Shown one piece after another: positions 62,067 through 64,000 of a DNA stretch of 64,000 nt. Numbering within the stretch: position 1 is the first letter of the stretch; every line of letters begins with the position of its first letter. The notes under the pieces are model-generated. The model did not search any database and was not told the origin of the DNA. It saw only the letters and a program-made list of their open reading frames with translations. This stretch comes from Carposina sasakii (lineage: Eukaryota > Arthropoda > Insecta > Lepidoptera > Carposinidae), in NCBI GenBank assembly GCA_014607495.2, contig CP053154.1, positions 14,942,001 to 15,006,000 on the forward strand, written 5' to 3'. The position numbers were made by a program, and so were the translations under genes.

Positions 62067-64000
62067 GCTTTCTATTGGAACAAATATCCGATACAAGTAT
62101 CTATTCGATTGAGAAATTATGTTACCACGTCTAATGTCAGTTTTTGTTTTGGTCACTTGCTTACATAATGGAGTTAGTTTTTCTATATCTGAGCTACGAA
62201 CACTGATAAGGTATGATGCTGATATGGAAAAGCATCCTGTCAGCGCTCAGCGCTACAAATGACCTTAAGTTTAAGTCATTGTTGAGAACTCCAATATTTT
62301 TACTTGGTTCCTGATGAATGTTTCTTTCAAACTTTGTGTGATTTATTTATGCCCAGACGGCGAACCTAAAGACTTTTGGGATCCTACCTTAACAAAAGAT
62401 TCTTGCGAGATTCTTGCATTTGACGCATGAATCACGATTCATGTCAGCAAAGGAACGTTAGTTAGCCATGATCTCTGAACTTTCCACTATCCCTGGAACT
62501 CCCTGGTCTCGATTATTTAGCATAATAGAGGAAATTGACAGTAACTATCACTATTAAGATTGCACAAAGGCAACATAAATTGGTCTTTACACAAAAGTCT
62601 AGCTGTAAATCTTGACTAAGCCCCTAAAAAGTCATAATATTATCATAATCATAAGAGGAGATACCAAATCCTTGATCATAATAACCTCAATAAAAAATGA
62701 ACCTTGTTTGTAGAGCCAGCGTCTAGATAAAGGCACGGTCAAAATGTACATAATAGGTATCTATAATAATATATAATTAAATACGGCTGTGTTACGAAAA
62801 TGGGGAACCCTAAGCGAAGGAGATCCTACATCAACGCTTAGCATAGCGGGGCCAGATAAAGATCAGAGATAAGATGCTAGCTCATCACCTGAGAGATCGT
62901 CAATGAGTTACTTAATCGACTCTAACGACATGCATGGAAGGATTCTAATGAAGCCTCGCATCAGTACAGATTACAGAAAGACAGAATCAAGGATAGTTAT
63001 ATTTTTATTACGGGATTTATTGATATAAAAATAATCATTCGTTTATTAAATAAATATCATTATAAAATTATTATTAATTACCTTTTACAATGTACTCTTG
63101 GTTGCCTTGTACTCGCAGTACTGGATAAGATTAAAAGTGCTTAAAAACTTCATCTGAAACTTAAACAGATTAAAGAGCTTTTTGAAATATCTTATGAAAT
63201 TTTAACTGGATTGAATTATTATTATTTAATTTACTTGTTAATAAAGGGATTGTGTTTGTCAGCTTTTTATAATGCTGTTTTGCTTAAAGCTCTAGGCTTC
63301 ATTCGGTGCGGCTGTATTATACGCGTATCATAACGTGTACCTATTTTAATAAATACACATCTATATTATTTTTATTATAACACATCTATGTATATTGTCC
63401 AAAATGTTACTTTACTTTCAATAATTATCTACATACCTCCGTTTTGTTACTTCAGTCTACGATCTTGGCATACTTTTCGCTCCTCGCTACATTCACAAGT
63501 AACAAGTAAGAAACAAACTTTGTGCTTATAAAAATGAACTCCACTTCGCAGATTTGTTTTGTTTTAAAGTGGTTTCTTTTAAATCAAGTAAGCTAATTTA
63601 TAATTAACTGGTATTAAATCGTACTTGTATTTATAATTTTAGGCACTTTTATATGAAAAGTAGACATATTACCGCAACTTTAAACTTAATTACCAATGTT
63701 ATAAAAAAGTTAAGGTTTCATAAATCGCGTATTTCCATAACTTACACAAAAAGTTCACATTCAAATGTTTTTCTACCCTTGACCTCCAACCCTGCTTATA
63801 CGAAGCATATAGAAATAAATAAGGGTAGAGAAAATAAAACTTGAACATCGAGGTCATGATAAGACAGTAGGTACCTACTTCACACATTCTGAAAAGATTA
63901 CCTCTTTGTTGTTATCAACATGAATAACGTGTAAAAAGGACGAGATCGCTTAGCTCGGGGGTTGGGGCGAAATCATATTATATCGATGAAATGAAATCTG
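62067..64000. other. No gene seen; dispersed repeat at 62787-62950
   Basis: AT-rich sequence to the window end. 62787-62950 (GAAAATGGGGAACCCTAAGCG, GCGGGGCCAGATAAAGATC, CATCACCTGAGAGATCG) belongs to the dispersed family seen at 11848 and 56205. The open frames near 63653-63887 are short, AT-driven and unsupported. Confidence 0.5.

Noticed and set aside
63653..63887. Small ORFs at the right edge
   Set aside because: About 60 codons, AT-driven, no motif, and overlapping on both strands.

Overview
This is a single-copy stretch of an insect nuclear genome, almost certainly a moth or butterfly (Lepidoptera). The evidence is a long split gene with very GC-rich exons in AT-rich introns, a Lep1-type Helitron (TC...CTAG, A|T target, 3' end GCGGGCGTCCACTAG), a (CCTAA)n/(TTAGG)n telomere-type array, several RTE-type LINE 3' ends with (TGA)n tails, piggyBac, and many short inverted-repeat elements. 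Positions 14457-14956 are a 500-N assembly gap.

The main gene is on the minus strand from 52192 (ATG) to 25212 (TGA). I assembled 38 coding exons with GT/AG junctions and consistent phase, giving about 4,626 codons. The product is a giant fat-like protocadherin, the insect orthologue of FAT1-3 (Drosophila kugelei/fat2). It has a signal peptide, a long chain of cadherin repeats, a FAT-specific membrane-proximal region, one laminin-G domain, EGF modules, a transmembrane helix, and a cytoplasmic tail with the GYHWDCSDW box and a terminal HTDV PDZ ligand. Three single-base frame breaks, all in GC-rich coding sequence, interrupt an otherwise phase-perfect gene and look like assembly errors. A 5' UTR splice acceptor lies at 52204/52205, and a candidate non-coding leader exon at 56530-56618.

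The flank from 1 to 25 kb is mostly transposon-derived. In order: a piggyBac transposase cut by the left edge, a LINE 3' end with a duplicated tail module, RTE LINE ends (one internally deleted and flanked by 38-bp direct repeats), a tRNA-like sequence, a 14 x 44-bp minisatellite, a Lep1 Helitron with an internal ~128-bp tandem repeat, the gap, a poly(A)/telomere-repeat junction suggesting a telomere-targeting retrotransposon, a gag-like ORF, a small three-exon gene of unknown function (19369-21061, 361 aa, possible mitochondrial presequence), and a degraded Gypsy gag with its LTR and primer site.

From 52 to 64 kb no further host coding gene is visible. This part holds the upstream intron and leader of the cadherin gene, more repeats, and a structurally complete young LTR retrotransposon (59883-62062). 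That element has 461-bp LTRs differing at three positions, a 4-bp target duplication, a primer site, a polypurine tract, a TATA/initiator promoter with heat-shock-element-like triplets, and one unrecognised 434-aa ORF in place of gag-pol. It is the best candidate here for something undescribed.
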